Part shown: piece after piece, positions 48,922 through 60,370 of the stretch
Position numbering within the stretch: the stretch's first letter is position 1
Layout: every line of letters begins with the position of its first letter
Assembly: GCA_930367205.1 (NCBI GenBank)
Contig: OV884011.1
Coordinates: 36,283,754 to 36,347,753, forward strand
Reading direction: 5' to 3'
DNA: 64,000 bases
From: Acanthosoma haemorrhoidale
Lineage: Eukaryota; Arthropoda; Insecta; Hemiptera; Acanthosomatidae
The notes under the pieces: generated by a model
What the model saw: the letters and a program-made list of their open reading frames with translations, nothing else
The model's database searches: none
What the model was told of the DNA's origin: nothing
Translations under genes and position numbers: made by a program

Positions 48922-49309
48922 CTATTTGAACAAGTGAAGATATAGCTTTATTCTAGGAACTAGTCCCCTTAGGATGATAAATTGCAGGGCTGATGTTCTG
49001 TGAAACACCCCCATCCCGAAAAAAATAGGCAATTTGTTCACTTTAATTTTTCTAGAGGGACCCAGATCAAAGCCAATCGTACAATAGCGTGGGAGTTTAT
49101 TTGAATCATGCTCTATCCAAAAGGATATCTATCAATTCGAAAACAAATTTATACAATTTTTAAAATATTATAATATACAACAAAAAAAGATAAAAACTCA
49201 AATAACAAAAGTGATGACGCCATAGTCATTCCTCTGTATTCGGTGTGCTGCTTGCTCGTATAAATTAATTTGTTAAATTCTGTTCATGTAAAGGCCAAAT
49301 TAAAACACT
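48922..49309. other. AT-rich spacer
   Basis: Nothing is recognised. Confidence 0.35.
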
Positions 49310-49510
49310 ACGTCCTGTCCTCGTTGAGAGGAGAGAAAGGAGGAACCGGAAAAGTCTATATGTGAATAATAGGAGTGAAAGAGTGTGACGGATATTGATG
49401 GGAATGGAGTTTCAGAGGTTTATTGAATGGACCAGGAAAGAGTCGTCAAAAAGAGTCATTCTATGATATAGGGTGAAGGTTGGACAGTAGGATTTTGTGG
49501 AGGGTATAAA
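49310..49510 (-). pseudogene. LINE-C-type C-terminal tail
   Basis: The minus strand reads HRMTLFDDSFLVHSINLWNS then IPINIRHTLSLLLF. This is a good match to the terminal LINE block 'RxxxFxxSFxxxxIxLWNSLPxxIRxxxSLxxF'. It is compositionally close to the tails at 31.7 and 63.6 kb. Only about 60 codons remain, with nothing of the RT palm. Confidence 0.6.
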
Positions 49511-50284
49511 TTTAAGTAGGTTTGTATATACATTTATAAAAGCTTCTTGATGGAGATAGTACTGTAATGTAGGATGGGGCCTACAGTCGATAGCTGCTTG
49601 AACTATTAATAGTTCTCTTTTCGGGATGCCTTAATTCCGAACTGTTGACAGAAACCTTTTCACGTACTTAATTCATTCTTGTAATTGAACCATAGCTGCA
49701 AAAGAAACAATTTAGTTCATAATATTTTTTTTTTATTTTTCATTTAGTCATTACTTTAGTCTCTCAATCTTATGTTTGTTTTCATTAACGCCTTAAGAAT
49801 GTTTTCTGAACGTGTTTTCAACAAAATTATTTTCTTATTGTGTTTTCAACAAAACTTTTTTGCTTTAATTGCTCGTTTTTTTATTTTACAAAAACAATAG
49901 TTTTATAATGCTAAGAATATTATAATGCTAATATTATATGTAATTGTAAAATTAGAAGGGGCTTGAGCAGAACTGTATACCTGCCCCGTGACTTCATGGA
50001 AGTCACTCATGGTTCCTGTTATTTTTAAATAAGCAACCGCATCCCTTCAAGGCCTCCCTCCCTACTTTTCAGAATCTTATCCTGTTCTTATACATGTGTG
50101 TCTCAGCTTTATCCCAGACCCCACTCGTCCCTAGACCTTCCGCCCAGTATGTAGTAACGTAACTCTTAATATTTGTATATCCCAGAGGTTTTGCTTGTAC
50201 TTCATAATAAAGCTTTTCTTTCTTTTCTTTTAAAATACTCTTCTCTACAAAGATTATTTAACTAATGACAAATAATTATTTATT
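49511..50284. other. AT-rich spacer
   Basis: Nothing is recognised. Confidence 0.35.
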
Positions 50285-50500
50285 TTTTTAAATAAAATTA
50301 CAATTTGCCTTATTTAACAATAAGTTGCGTTCAATGTTCTAAGTCATACCATATTTACAATGCTTCATTCACTCGCTCATTCATACAGTATTTACAAATA
50401 AGCCAGAAACCTCCTAAATCCACATAATTTTGATGATGACCCCCCTCGCATGCGAATGAGGAAGCGGAGTCTTGTGGAGTCACCCACGCTCGTATAATTA
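50285..50500 (-). repeat. LINE-A 3' UTR, solo tail
   Basis: Shares AATAAAATTACAAT(C/T)TGCC, CATTCATACAGTATTTACAAA, CCCTCGCATGCGAA and GAGGAAGCGGAGTCTTG with 56431-56570, and with the 3' end of 4970-6545 in reverse. There is no coding part; the copy is truncated within the UTR. Confidence 0.7.
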
Positions 50501-51800
50501 TTAATAAATAATTTATAATAGCAATGATAAAGCTAGTCATAAATTGTTTATTAGTAACATATTTGTCTGCGTACTCCTAATCCCGTAATAAAATAATGTT
50601 TTTCTCTTAGCAATGGGAATTGCGGCTATCGCCCCCCCCCCTTGCTGGATAGGAGTCAAGATACTTTTCTGTATTTATGCAAACTTTACATTACTTCTTT
50701 TCACCCGTCTGTCATTTCTTGTATTTGTTAGTCGGCTGTTTAACCCACTGTGAGTATACTGTGTCGGACTGGCACATACGATATGATCTTCAGCAAATTT
50801 GGCCACATACAGTGATTGTTTGCAACTCAAGATTTTAGGACCTTTTCTCCTAGCCCTCCCAAATATTACCTGAACCTTAATTGTGCTTTATTTCTCTGTG
50901 TGTAAATAAGAGTTCGCGATTTCAAACATTAATATTTTAAGTTTGAAATTCAAATATTGGTTTTTTTACATTGGGTAAATGTTTATTAGTGTTATTATGC
51001 AAACCCTGACCTATCCAAAATTCTAATGATTCGAAATTGATAATTCAGGCACAATGTAACCACAGAAAACAACATAGAGAGTGCAATTGGTATTAAAAGA
51101 TATATACAATTTTGAACTGGGTATTATATTTTGCATGTTGGTTCCGCTTAAAGATGCTAAAAATAAACATTTCAGGCATCAGTGACCCATCGTGCCAATT
51201 AATTCGTTGTGGTTCAGTCTCGGCAATAACCCGTCTATATCTCCAATAAGCGTTTCGCCGTATCGAACATGTAGATAAAACATGCAAATGTACATCTTAT
51301 GTGAATTCCGCGAAGACATCGAAGGTCCTGTGATGCAACCGCGGAGAGATGTTTTATGTAAAATGATGCTCGCCAGCAACAATGGCCAGCTAAGGGGTTT
51401 AAGGCCGCTTCCTCAAGGTTGGCACCCCTGCCTGTGTTGCAACAGAAGATCAACGCCATACCTCGCCTCGGTCTTCGCTAGGGTCACAGCCGCATATCTC
51501 TTCGTAGTGAGCTATTGACTAGTTCATCGACGACCTTGCCATTTTTGTATTAGTATTTTAAAGAATTTTTACGCGTATATTAAAAGGCTTAACCAGAAAA
51601 TCATTCAATATTTACTACAACAGCTTCACCCGGGTACATAAAAAAAAAAAAATGGGTACCGGTTAAATAATGTGCTATGACAAGACAAAAGCAGTAATAA
51701 TACTGTACTGGGAATAATAAAATAAGATGTACAATAAATTAGATTAAGACAAATTGTACCTGTACACAACAAACAAAACATAAAACGCCATTATACTCGT
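50501..51800. other. Spacer with a C10 run and a GC-richer patch
   Basis: C10 lies at 50632-50641. At 51180-51530 all frames stay open for about 60-80 codons on both strands without a recognisable product, so no gene is called. Confidence 0.3.
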
Positions 51801-51804
51801 ACAC

Positions 51805-52160
51805 AGGGTGCCCCACAAAAATGTCTAGACTGTTTGAATGATTATAACTTCATTTATTATTCACGGATAATTATATAGTTAAATTGCAAAAGAATCTACA
51901 TGAAATGTATCATAATCTATTTCACCTACCGCAGATGCTCCAAATTATTACCGTTCTGGTCAATGCACTCTTCATGATATCGTTGGGAAGTTTATTCACA
52001 CAAACAATACATTTGGTGATGTTGCGCATCCTTGCTCAATTGTGGCTTTTAATTCTTCAAGTGTCACTGGTTCTCTTGTTTAGACTTTATGTTTAAGGTA
52101 TCCCCACAAGAAAAAGTCCATTAGAATCTTCAACGAGTTTTCCTTTAAAATGACAAAGTA
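51805..52160 (-). pseudogene. Mariner-like element relic
   Basis: Starts with AGGGTGCCCCACAAAAATGT, similar in style to the 32.0 kb mariner terminus. The minus strand near 52085-52125 reads DFFLWGYLKHKV, the block after the third catalytic Asp of mariner transposases, followed by a degenerate VTLEELKATIEQ segment. The 5' two thirds of the transposase and the other terminus are missing. It is a different family from the 32 kb element (GCCCC in place of GTCCC, different C-terminal residues). Confidence 0.65.
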
Positions 52161-52997
52161 ACTGATCACCGGATGAAACAGGTAGCTCCAGGTGTCTGTA
52201 TTGTGTACTAGTGTACATTGTCCGTACCCGTACAAAAGTACACCCCCCTCCTAAGTTCAGCAATAAGACGACCCGAACAGACCTTGTACCGGCGGACTCG
52301 GTTGGGCTGGTCAGGGTACCCCCTTGCGTAACGCCATCCCGTACTCCTATTTGCCTGCTTTATACCTCCTTTCTTTCTCAACGACCTTCACAGTCTCTCT
52401 CTGTTTGTCCTAGATAGAGCACTCCTAAAGGTTACTATTGTTTCTTCCAAAAAATAACACAGATCCGAGAGTGGTGTTCCATTACGTTAAGCAGGCTAAC
52501 CGTCATTAGCCTGTTCCACGATATATGTTGTAAAAATAATTCAATATATCTGAAATTTTAAAAGTCCACGAAATATTCTAAATCATTTTTTTTTTCAAAA
52601 TACAATAACGAAAAGACGGAAAAAAAGTAATAAATAAACGTGAAAAAAGTCTCATCACTTTATTTAATCATTTTCATAATAATATGTCTAACCTAATTAC
52701 AACAAATCGCCTGAACTAATTTCACTTTAAACAATTTTAATGGGAGTTTGTTATTATATATAAAATATTATTAATCAGAACGCCGAGATATTCATTTTCT
52801 AATGAATTGGTTAATGACCGTTTTTAAAGGTATTTATTTTATTTTTAGCATCATAAAAGCGTCATATTTAACTACCCGTAATAAATTTCCCCCTAAAAAA
52901 ACTTTGGTTGAGTTAAAGTTATATTGTTTTTCATTATAGCTGTGAAGATGTAGAATATGTGGATTTATTTTTTAATTTAAAAAAAGAATATATAAAT
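52161..52997. other. AT-rich spacer
   Basis: An unrecognised 68-codon plus frame lies at 52211-52417. Nothing else is seen. Confidence 0.3.
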
Positions 52998-53394
52998 ACC
53001 TTAATGCCGTTCTGAACTTTTAAACTTTCATGAACGAGTAATTCCAACACATGACTTTGAAGAACTGACGTCCTCCAGCGACCTTGCCGTCCTGACTGTG
53101 CTGATAGGTTAACTCGTACGTGTTGAAATTCAATCCTACCGAAGAAACCTATAAATTAACATCTATTACGACGTCCGTTTCACGATGACGTATCATGCCT
53201 GTAATAGACACGGGGCTGGCTCATGACTCTTGAATTAATGGTTCAATGTAAGCCAACGGAGTATCGAAGATAATTTCTGCGTGCGAGTTCATCTTTGAGA
53301 AAGATTCTTTAAGTGCCCAGTACCGGACGATTAAAGGTTTCGATGATCTGACTGATTCTTCCCTCTTGATTGACAGTGTTTTATTCAATTGTAT
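52998..53394 (-). pseudogene. Broken coding sequence of unknown identity
   Basis: One minus-strand frame runs about 130 codons and is interrupted only by a TGA (53221-53223) and a TAG (53149-53151). It reads protein-like throughout: RYWALKESFSKMNSHAEIIF, PLAYIEPLIQES, then ITGMIRHRETDVVIDVNL, then GLNFNTYELTYQHSQDGKVA and GGRQFFKVMCW. The codon choice is more GC-rich than the flanks and the frame is not kept open by composition. The LNFxTYEL-DGK-GG string faintly recalls the ligand-binding start of ionotropic glutamate-type receptors, but other blocks do not fit in order. It may be a host pseudogene, recoded exons or an old element. Confidence 0.35.
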
Positions 53395-54499
53395 TTATTA
53401 AAATATATATTCAAAAGCAGTTTCTGTAACAAACCCCATTGATTGAGCTTTTGTAATCGGGAGTTTTCAGAGTGGGCACATTTCTTTGTTCTCTGGTTTT
53501 TAACGTGTATTTATTTTTCCAGTCTTATCATTCAATGAATTATATCTTACTACATTCCTAATTATAGTATTTATAATTTAAATTTGTTTTTTGTATTTTA
53601 TTTTTTAAACACACAAAATTCGTATACATCGTATCTTGCTTTATAATTGTGGTCCTTTATGACGCCTGAACAGCGAAAGGTTGACTGTTTAAAGATTTTG
53701 TGTCAAAATTGTGAAGAGACTAAAGCTTTCTTATAGAGGCATGTAAATATTACTTTTTAAAAATAAAAACACTGGATAATAATATTATAATTCATCATAC
53801 ATAATAATATATGATTTTTTATAGTTTTTTTTTATATTATTTTACTGAACCCCTGTTGCCATTTACCATAGTGTACTGTTGGGTATCCATGTGAATACTA
53901 TTGGGCTACCATTTATTGGTAGCACAATTGAGGCATTAAATCAAAGTTACAGCCACAAAACCATGCCTTTACGTAAAACACAGGGTGAGTTAATGTTTCG
54001 AACAAGATTTTAATGGCTGTTATTAGTGTCATTAGAGGATTAAAAGGCTTGGAATCCACAAACTTCAAGATGGGCCAGTCAGAAAGGCAGACAAAAACAT
54101 AATAGTTTCTGACTTTGAAAAAAAAAATCAAATTAACCCATAAATCGTTCTAAAAATAATTTTACTTTTTCCAACCAAATAAAAAAGGTACTAAAATTCA
54201 CTGCAGTGAAAATGAATTCATAATTCTCAAATAAAAAGCTTGATTAAGGCGCTTCTCATTCTTCTATTTGGTTTTGATTAAGATTTTCAAAAAAACATTT
54301 CAGGACGTGGGAAACATTAAAAAAAAAAAAAAAAAAGCTTAAATGATAGACTCCGGTGAAAAACGAATGAATAGACGTCAAAAATAGTTCTGATTCTTTG
54401 CGTGAATCTGATACATTTGTTTTATTCTCCAATTTAGATTCTTCTTTTTTCAGACGATTCTGTCTAAGGTATTATCTAAAATGATGCCTTAGGAATGAA
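53395..54499. other. AT-rich spacer
   Basis: Nothing is recognised apart from A-rich runs such as the A18 near 54320. Confidence 0.35.
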
Positions 54500-54860
54500 A
54501 ATTTAAAAATCCCTTTGCCAAGGATTGATCACCAATCGGATTTTACCTGCACGACCTCTTGACCTAATGATAACCTCTCTACAATCCTAGATCTCTTTGC
54601 CTTTTTTTCCTTTATATTCGGGTTATGTTTGCCTGGCGATATTTCAACCTGTTTTTTTTGTCTTACCATCCACATCTGCCTGCCTCTTAATGTATGGATC
54701 ACGGACAAGGAAAACGTCTTGAATACCTTCCATCCCATAATTAAACTTGAATTTCCTCTCATGGCGTGGATCGAACCAGAAGAAACATAAACAGTTTGTT
54801 GAGAATACATTTATTAATTTAGTCCAATTTTTAGCAATCTATCCCTAGACAATTTTGTAT
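54500..54860 (-). other. Unidentified protein-like segment, two phases open
   Basis: A 93-codon frame (54810-54529) has a basic C-terminal half. In the neighbouring phase 54830-54640 reads FFWFDPRHERKFKFNYGMEG and VFLVRDPYIKRQADVDGKTK before a TGA. Both look protein-like, which fits a frameshifted coding remnant. I cannot name the family. Confidence 0.25.
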
Positions 54861-55009
54861 TTTTTTTTTTGCAAACCTCAAAAAAATATATAATGTACAA
54901 ATAAAATAATAAAATAATTGAAATACAATTTTCTCCTCTTCCTGCATTTACATGCATTTGGAGGAGTGCATGAATATATAATAATTTTGTTGTGGTTAAA
55001 ATGTCATAG

Positions 55010-55760
55010 TCTCATATTCAACACTAGGTGATGAAGCTCACCTTCGACTTGTCACCGACACCAAACACTAAAACAAAACAAAACAAACTCTAAACCTCTA
55101 CCTAGAACCTAAGGCTAAAGCGTTCCAGCCGCGACAGCGTCCTGCCATCGATGGAGTAACGGAGCGGGGGTTATAGTGTTAAACACCGGGTTTGTCAAAT
55201 ACTGTAAGGAGTCTAAAAATTTGATATGTCTACGCTGGATGAATTCATCCACCGTAGGCAGCTCAAATATCTCATGCAGCTCACTGTTTCTTCTGTAGTA
55301 CCTCTGACCACTTTCATCAGTATACCGTTTTGGAATTGTTGGAGTTTCTTAGCTGTTGTATACGTCAGATAACGAAATAGCTGTGCACCATACAGTAGTG
55401 TAGGCCTGAGTATGCTCTTGTATATCAATAGCTTGAGACGCAGTGGTAGATTGGGGGAAGTCAGTAAATGCGTAAGCCGGTAAGACTTCGTGCGTGTATG
55501 CTTCAACTTCTTCGTAAAATGGTTACTAAAATGGAGGTGTCTGTCCATTTTAATTCCCAGATATACTAGGTCGTTGGCTGGTGAATTTTCCTCCGTTCCT
55601 ACTATGTAACTAGTAGGTAGCGGGCTTTTTCCCTTTTGGAAAGAGTAAATTACACAGTCAGTCTTACCCGCGTTTACAGAGATATTGAGTCTCCCCAATC
55701 TCTCACTGATCTGGTTACAGGCTATTTCAGCCTGTTTTAGAGCTACCTTGGCACTCATGC
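55010..55760 (-). pseudogene. LINE-B (Jockey-like) RT C-terminal half plus 3' UTR
   Basis: An uninterrupted 181-codon frame (55758-55213) covers the region after RT motif C. It contains ISERLGRLNISVNAGKTDCV (the 'LxxLNxxxxxxKTxxxxF' block), VYLGIKMDRHLHFSNHF (the 'YLGxxLDxxL' block) and LRLKLLIYKSILRPTLLYGA. After a frameshift near 55250 it continues EFIQRRHIKFL and NPVFNT. The 3' UTR follows, with a GGTGA-TGAAGC-TCACC hairpin at 55027-55042. The RT catalytic motifs are missing, so the copy is 5'-truncated. It pairs with 37.0-38.0 kb. Confidence 0.8.
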
Positions 55761-56164
55761 TGCAACTGGATTGTACACCATTTGCTCAATTATCAATTAC
55801 CAAATCAGCCATTTATCAATTTTTTATCTTTCAAATTTAGAATAGAATAGAATAAAAAAGGACAAAGTCCACTATGAATAACAATAATGTTAATATGACC
55901 AATTCATATCTGTCAAATAAGAGGAGTACTACATCATAAAAAAACAGAATTATTGCACTGCATTTAGAAAATGATATCATAGAATGATCCACCTACAAAC
56001 AAAAAAATCAACATTATGAAAAAGCCTATATAGAATATGACTTGAATGAAAACCATTAATTTAATAAAAAAATCATACTTGCAAATATATAACGTACAGC
56101 TTTATATATAATATATATATATATATATTATATGAAATAAAAATATAATATAATGAATAAATCG
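55761..56164. other. AT-rich spacer with (TA)n at 56103-56132
   Basis: There is a dinucleotide repeat and A-rich sequence. No gene is seen. Confidence 0.4.
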
Positions 56165-56390
56165 TTCCCGAGCAAGCAAGCGTCTGTCTTGATGGTAAGG
56201 AGGTATTGGAATAGGAGGTTTTTGAAGCTTCATCAGGATGAAACATGATGGTTATTAGGAGTTAGAGAATTCTAAAGACTAGTAACGCGAGTCAGGAGTC
56301 TGGAGATGGGATTTCGTTTTCTAGGAGTTAACTAAGGGTTTGAACTGTAGAATTTGTATATTTATGGTTTGTCAAAGCAATGAACCGAGT
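56165..56390 (-). repeat. LINE-C-type tail, second nucleotide-level copy of 31.7 kb
   Basis: Shares GCAAGCGTCTGTCT, GGTAAGGAGGT, GGAGGxTTTTGAA and GGxTTTGAACTGTA with 31735-31960. Coding content is lost. Confidence 0.55.
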
Positions 56391-56409
56391 TTAGTGTTGA
56401 AGCTTTTTC

Positions 56410-56940
56410 TTTTTTTGTATCGGAACAATTTTTATTAAGATAAAATTACAATCTGCCTCATTGTGCCTAACTCGTTCATTCATACTATATATACAAACAG
56501 CCCAGAGGCCCCCCAAGTCCACATGGTTGTCACCTCCCTCGCATGCGAAGGAGGAAGCGGAGTCTTGGGAAGTCCCCTACGCTCCTACGTCAGCTGCGTC
56601 ACTGGATAAGAGCCAGCGGAGGCTGACCAAGAGCGCGAGAGCCACAGACGCTCAGGACATGATTAGAGAAACTGGCCATTGCCCGGACTCCCACTATCAC
56701 TTATTTATAGCAGGTCACGAGGCCACTGCCGTTTTAGTCTCCGAGGAGGATTATAGGGATGAGTGGTGCAGTGCAATTAGTGCTAGGGAATTAGGGTGGT
56801 TGGATAGGTTACTATGGAATTTTATGAACTTGGAAGGGATGAGTTCAAGAATTTAGGGTATATTCAGATCATTTTATTATAAAGAGTTTTGTTGCTGACG
56901 TAATAAGGGGCATAGTGTTGAAGCTTAAAATTTATATTTG
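56410..56940 (-). pseudogene. LINE-A 3' end with last coding block
   Basis: This is the reverse-strand equivalent of about 6000-6545. The coding block at 56900-56940 gives APYYVSNKTLYNKMI, and the 3' UTR ends at about 56431 with the family's TTACAATCTGCC. An opposite-strand open frame of 131 codons (56461-56856) is a shadow and not a gene. Confidence 0.75.
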
Positions 56941-58674
56941 TGTCACCATACCAGGGTAACTTTAAAAGGGTAAATAGCTCCGCAGATGTGACCTGGGAAA
57001 GCTTAAATTTAATAAGATAGCACCGACTTTTTTCAAATTTAATTTTTCCCTTATTTACCCCTATATATCCGTTAAACCAATAGTTAATCATCGTAATTCG
57101 GAATGTTCTTTCACATTTCTTGTATCATTTTCAAGTCGACTATCGTAGCTATCGTAGACCAACCTTAAAGCCAGACAAAGGAGAACTTGTTCCAGAGTAA
57201 AACTTCTCCCTCCCGACCACAGTTACCTTTGTAAGTCTTTCGAACTAGTATAGATAGCATCTTCCGGAAGACCGTCCATGGAAGACCTCTCCAGGATACG
57301 GCTGGTGGGCTTTGGGCGTGCCGGATGGTAAGCCAACACTGGAGGCAGGGAAGTGCAAACATGAGAGATGTCTGCATTGTTACCGCAAGGACATGGGCAC
57401 AGTAACACCTGTGAGAGAGGTTGGGCTCTTGGTATAAGCAAGTCTTGTTCTTTTATTTGCTTTTTGGACGTTGGTGCTTTTTATGGCGAGGCTAAACCTC
57501 TTCCTTGTGTGGGCGTTAGCGGATCCCGGTACGCCAATGCTGTCAATAAACCTTAGGACAAATGACTGAGGTTAAAGCCCACGTCTGACAGTGGCTTCCT
57601 TAAACTGTGATTTTTTAGTAAAATAATTTTTACTCTGTAAAAATGTAGTACGTTCCTTAAAAGTATTTGCTAGAGTCCTAAGGGATGGTTTCTACTTTCA
57701 AACAGTTTCAGGGCTTCGGGGGGTTGTCTGTCTTTCTGTGTATTACCAAAGGTTGATTTTTTAAAATCAATTTGTTTTCGTCTGTCTGTCCGTTTGTATA
57801 TTCCGGTCTTAGAAGTATAATATTTTGTATGGTAGTTCCCTTAGAAGCCTATGATGAAGAAGCCTTGATGATGCTAGAAATAAAATCAGTCCTAAGCAAA
57901 ATAATGATTAATTAATCAATTACTTACAATTATCAAACAAATATTTTCATATCACACCTAGGTGGGTATCTAAATTGAAGATTAAATTGATGTTCTGATT
58001 AACGATATATAATATGTGTTGGGGCCATAGTGGATTAACTCGTAGCCTACTGCGACTTCGAACTGCAGGGACCCGTATTCTATTCCCAGCTCTTCTAAGC
58101 ATTTTATTTTAGGGTTGGATCTGATGGGGGCTCACTTAGCCCCTTGAAGAGAAATGAGTAGCTAAATGAATAAAAAACAAAATGCCTATCACGTAACGTA
58201 TTAGTTCCTGAGCATTCTAGGTCGACACCCTCAGTAGGGCCTATCTTTTCATAAAATGGGATGCCTTTTTTTTTTTTTTGTTTGCATAAAAGTTATCCTT
58301 GATGCCCACATAGCTCTAAAAATAAAACCAGTTCTAGCTATGTACTCATAAATAACTTCAAAATATTTTTTTATCATATTGATTAGGATATCAAAAGTAA
58401 TATTTAGACGTTCTGATTAATGTGACTACCAACACCTGACTTTAGACACACAATTAGCATATTGTGAAATGTTGTGTAACATACCTTTAACATTTTATTT
58501 TTGCGACCCTATCGTACAACTTACACACAGACTGTTAGACAAGACTGCTATGGGAAGTCTCGTCGACATAGCCATTGCTCGGTGAGCGTCAGAAAGAGAT
58601 AAACCTACTTCACTGGGGTTTTGACCTGGTTTTTGACCTTCACTCGGCGGGCTAAATGAATTCGTGTTAGTTAA
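56941..58674. other. Spacer with an unresolved cysteine-rich segment at 57165-57560
   Basis: On the minus strand around 57360-57440 two phases give CPCPCGNNADISHVC and similar. This recalls the CPCG...DxxH..C block that ends some LINE ORF2 proteins, but the rest is not recognisable. 58014-58027 matches repeat D. No gene is called. Confidence 0.25.
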
Positions 58675-59060
58675 TTGATCTTACTCCATGAAATCTTAGA
58701 TGGTGTGCCCCGACAGTGCAGTATGCTCAGGAGCAACGATACAGGCTAGGTAGGACAGGTAGTTAACGTGGTCTTGGAATGGCCATAATGGATGGACACG
58801 TATCTGAGGTTAGGCGAACACTGTCCGGATCCTAAAGGCGAGTGTGCACCGGAGAGAGACAGACTGGGCCCCTGAGGGAGGCGCTACTAGGTATATTTTG
58901 TAGGACCCCAGAAGCCGTCGTCTACATGGAAGCGCCCTCTTCCAGGAAACTCCACTTGGAACCCTTTGGATGCTGACTGCTCTGAGGATAAATCTAGTGG
59001 GTAATTAATAGAGAGGTGAAGTGGTAATTAATTAAGCAAGCCATGTTTCGAGTAAAGCAG
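58675..59060 (-). repeat. Interspersed repeat X, copy 3
   Basis: Collinear with 20830-21220 and inverted relative to 10830-11235. It ends near an AAGCxAGCCATG(T/G)TTCGAGT phrase shared with 21225-21250. Confidence 0.65.
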
Positions 59061-59599
59061 CAAGCGCAAGTGAAAAAACTTGGCAGGTAGATTTCAGCGA
59101 GCACCCAATGAGCGACCGGCTTATGCATTTTTGTTTTTTGCATTTTTTATTTTTTTTATTATGTTTTTTTTGCTCCCCCTCTTCCAGAGGTAAAAACCTC
59201 AAACGGGGTTTCCCCACAAACACGTGAGGCGAGCTCATGGGCTTACGTCGTCTGTGGTGCGCGTATTCCGATACAATGGGATTGTTGCACCGGTCAGCGT
59301 TACCTTACGTTATTCTGTTTTTTTTCCTTTATTTATATTCAAAACAAAAGACAAAAAAAAAGGAAAAATTCAACAACTTTGAACTTATTAACTACTATAT
59401 ACATTTTCCTTACTAGCTATATATATAAACTGCTTAGTGCTTATATATAAGTGCTTAATCCTAAAAACCTTAGTCTATATATACAAGGGGTGTGCATCCT
59501 CTTCCCCCTCAACAACTAAACTTATATAATAACTACATCCTTCTAAGTTCTATCTTATTCTATATTTAAAACGACTCCACACCGACCTGCTATACAACG
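59061..59599. other. Spacer, possible 3' UTR of the R1-like LINE
   Basis: T-rich and A-rich sequence with several TATATA phrases. It lies downstream of the R1-like coding tail in minus orientation. No gene is seen. Confidence 0.3.
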
Positions 59600-60370
59600 T
59601 TGGCTTCGGGTGAGCCTTCCCGAAGGCACGGCTGCTCACCCCGCGCCACCCCCTATCGATATCGAGAAATGACCGGTGCCTTGAAGCTCCCTCCACTCCC
59701 CGATGAATGCATAGAACTCCTCAAATCTCTTCTCGTCGTTGACCAGCGACGGCAGGTCGGACAAGTCCAGACTATATGCTCCTATCGAGCGGAGCAGCCG
59801 GTCTCTCGCTGGTTCCAACGCGTAACAAGAGAGTACATGCTCCGTGGTGTCCTCTCCGCAGTGAGGGGAGGACTTGCTATCTGCCCTCTTGTAATCATAA
59901 AGCCTGGCATGAATCCGCGTGTCCAGTGCGTATCTGCGCCGTCCAGTGAACCGGGGAGACCCATCTTCCCCTCAGCCTGTCCTGGACTGAGGGGAAGTAC
60001 TTCCTGAGGGTGCCCCCTTAGTCGTACTGGTCCACCTGGTGCTCCACGCCTCAGTTGCCCATTCGCCTATGAGGGCCTTCCACCTCCTAGGTTTTTCCTC
60101 AATTCTTCGGCGTAGAGGAGGTGGAAGATCTTTCATCAGCCCCCTCTTCGTCCTTGACCTGACGCGTAGTTCCAGGAGAACCAGGTCAACTGGAGCCACC
60201 GCTGCCAACACCTCCACTGCCTCGTGCGATATTGTCCTGTAGGACCTCGTGACCCGAATCAGTGCAGTTTTCTGGTTTCCCTTCAGGGCGCGCGCCAGTT
60301 CCTTGTTCAGATGCGCCTACCATGACTGCGAAACGTACCTTAAAATCCCTAACACCACGGGCTGGTGGCT
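59600..60370 (-). pseudogene. R1-like LINE ORF2, C-terminal region
   Basis: Minus-strand frames joined across frameshifts give an ALIRVTRSYRTISHEAVEVL block, then AAVAPVDLVLLELRVRSRTK, then a W-rich region, HARLYDYKRADSKSSPHCGE and DTTEHVLSCYAL. The end, RLLRSIGAYSLDLSDLPSLV with FYAFIGEWREL, fits the R1/I-type ending that follows 'HxLxxxGxxxSPxCPxCGxxxDTxEHVLxxC'. The first Cys of the CX2C pair is Ser here. GC content is clearly higher than the flanks. Only the part after the RT domain is left and the frame is broken. Confidence 0.65.

Noticed and set aside
56461..56856. 131-codon plus-strand frame
   Set aside because: It is the antisense of a LINE-A 3' end; the same strings occur in reverse at 6.1-6.5 kb as UTR and coding tail.
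59600..60007. 135-codon plus-strand frame in GC-rich sequence
   Set aside because: The opposite strand carries the recognisable R1-like blocks; this frame is a GC-driven shadow.
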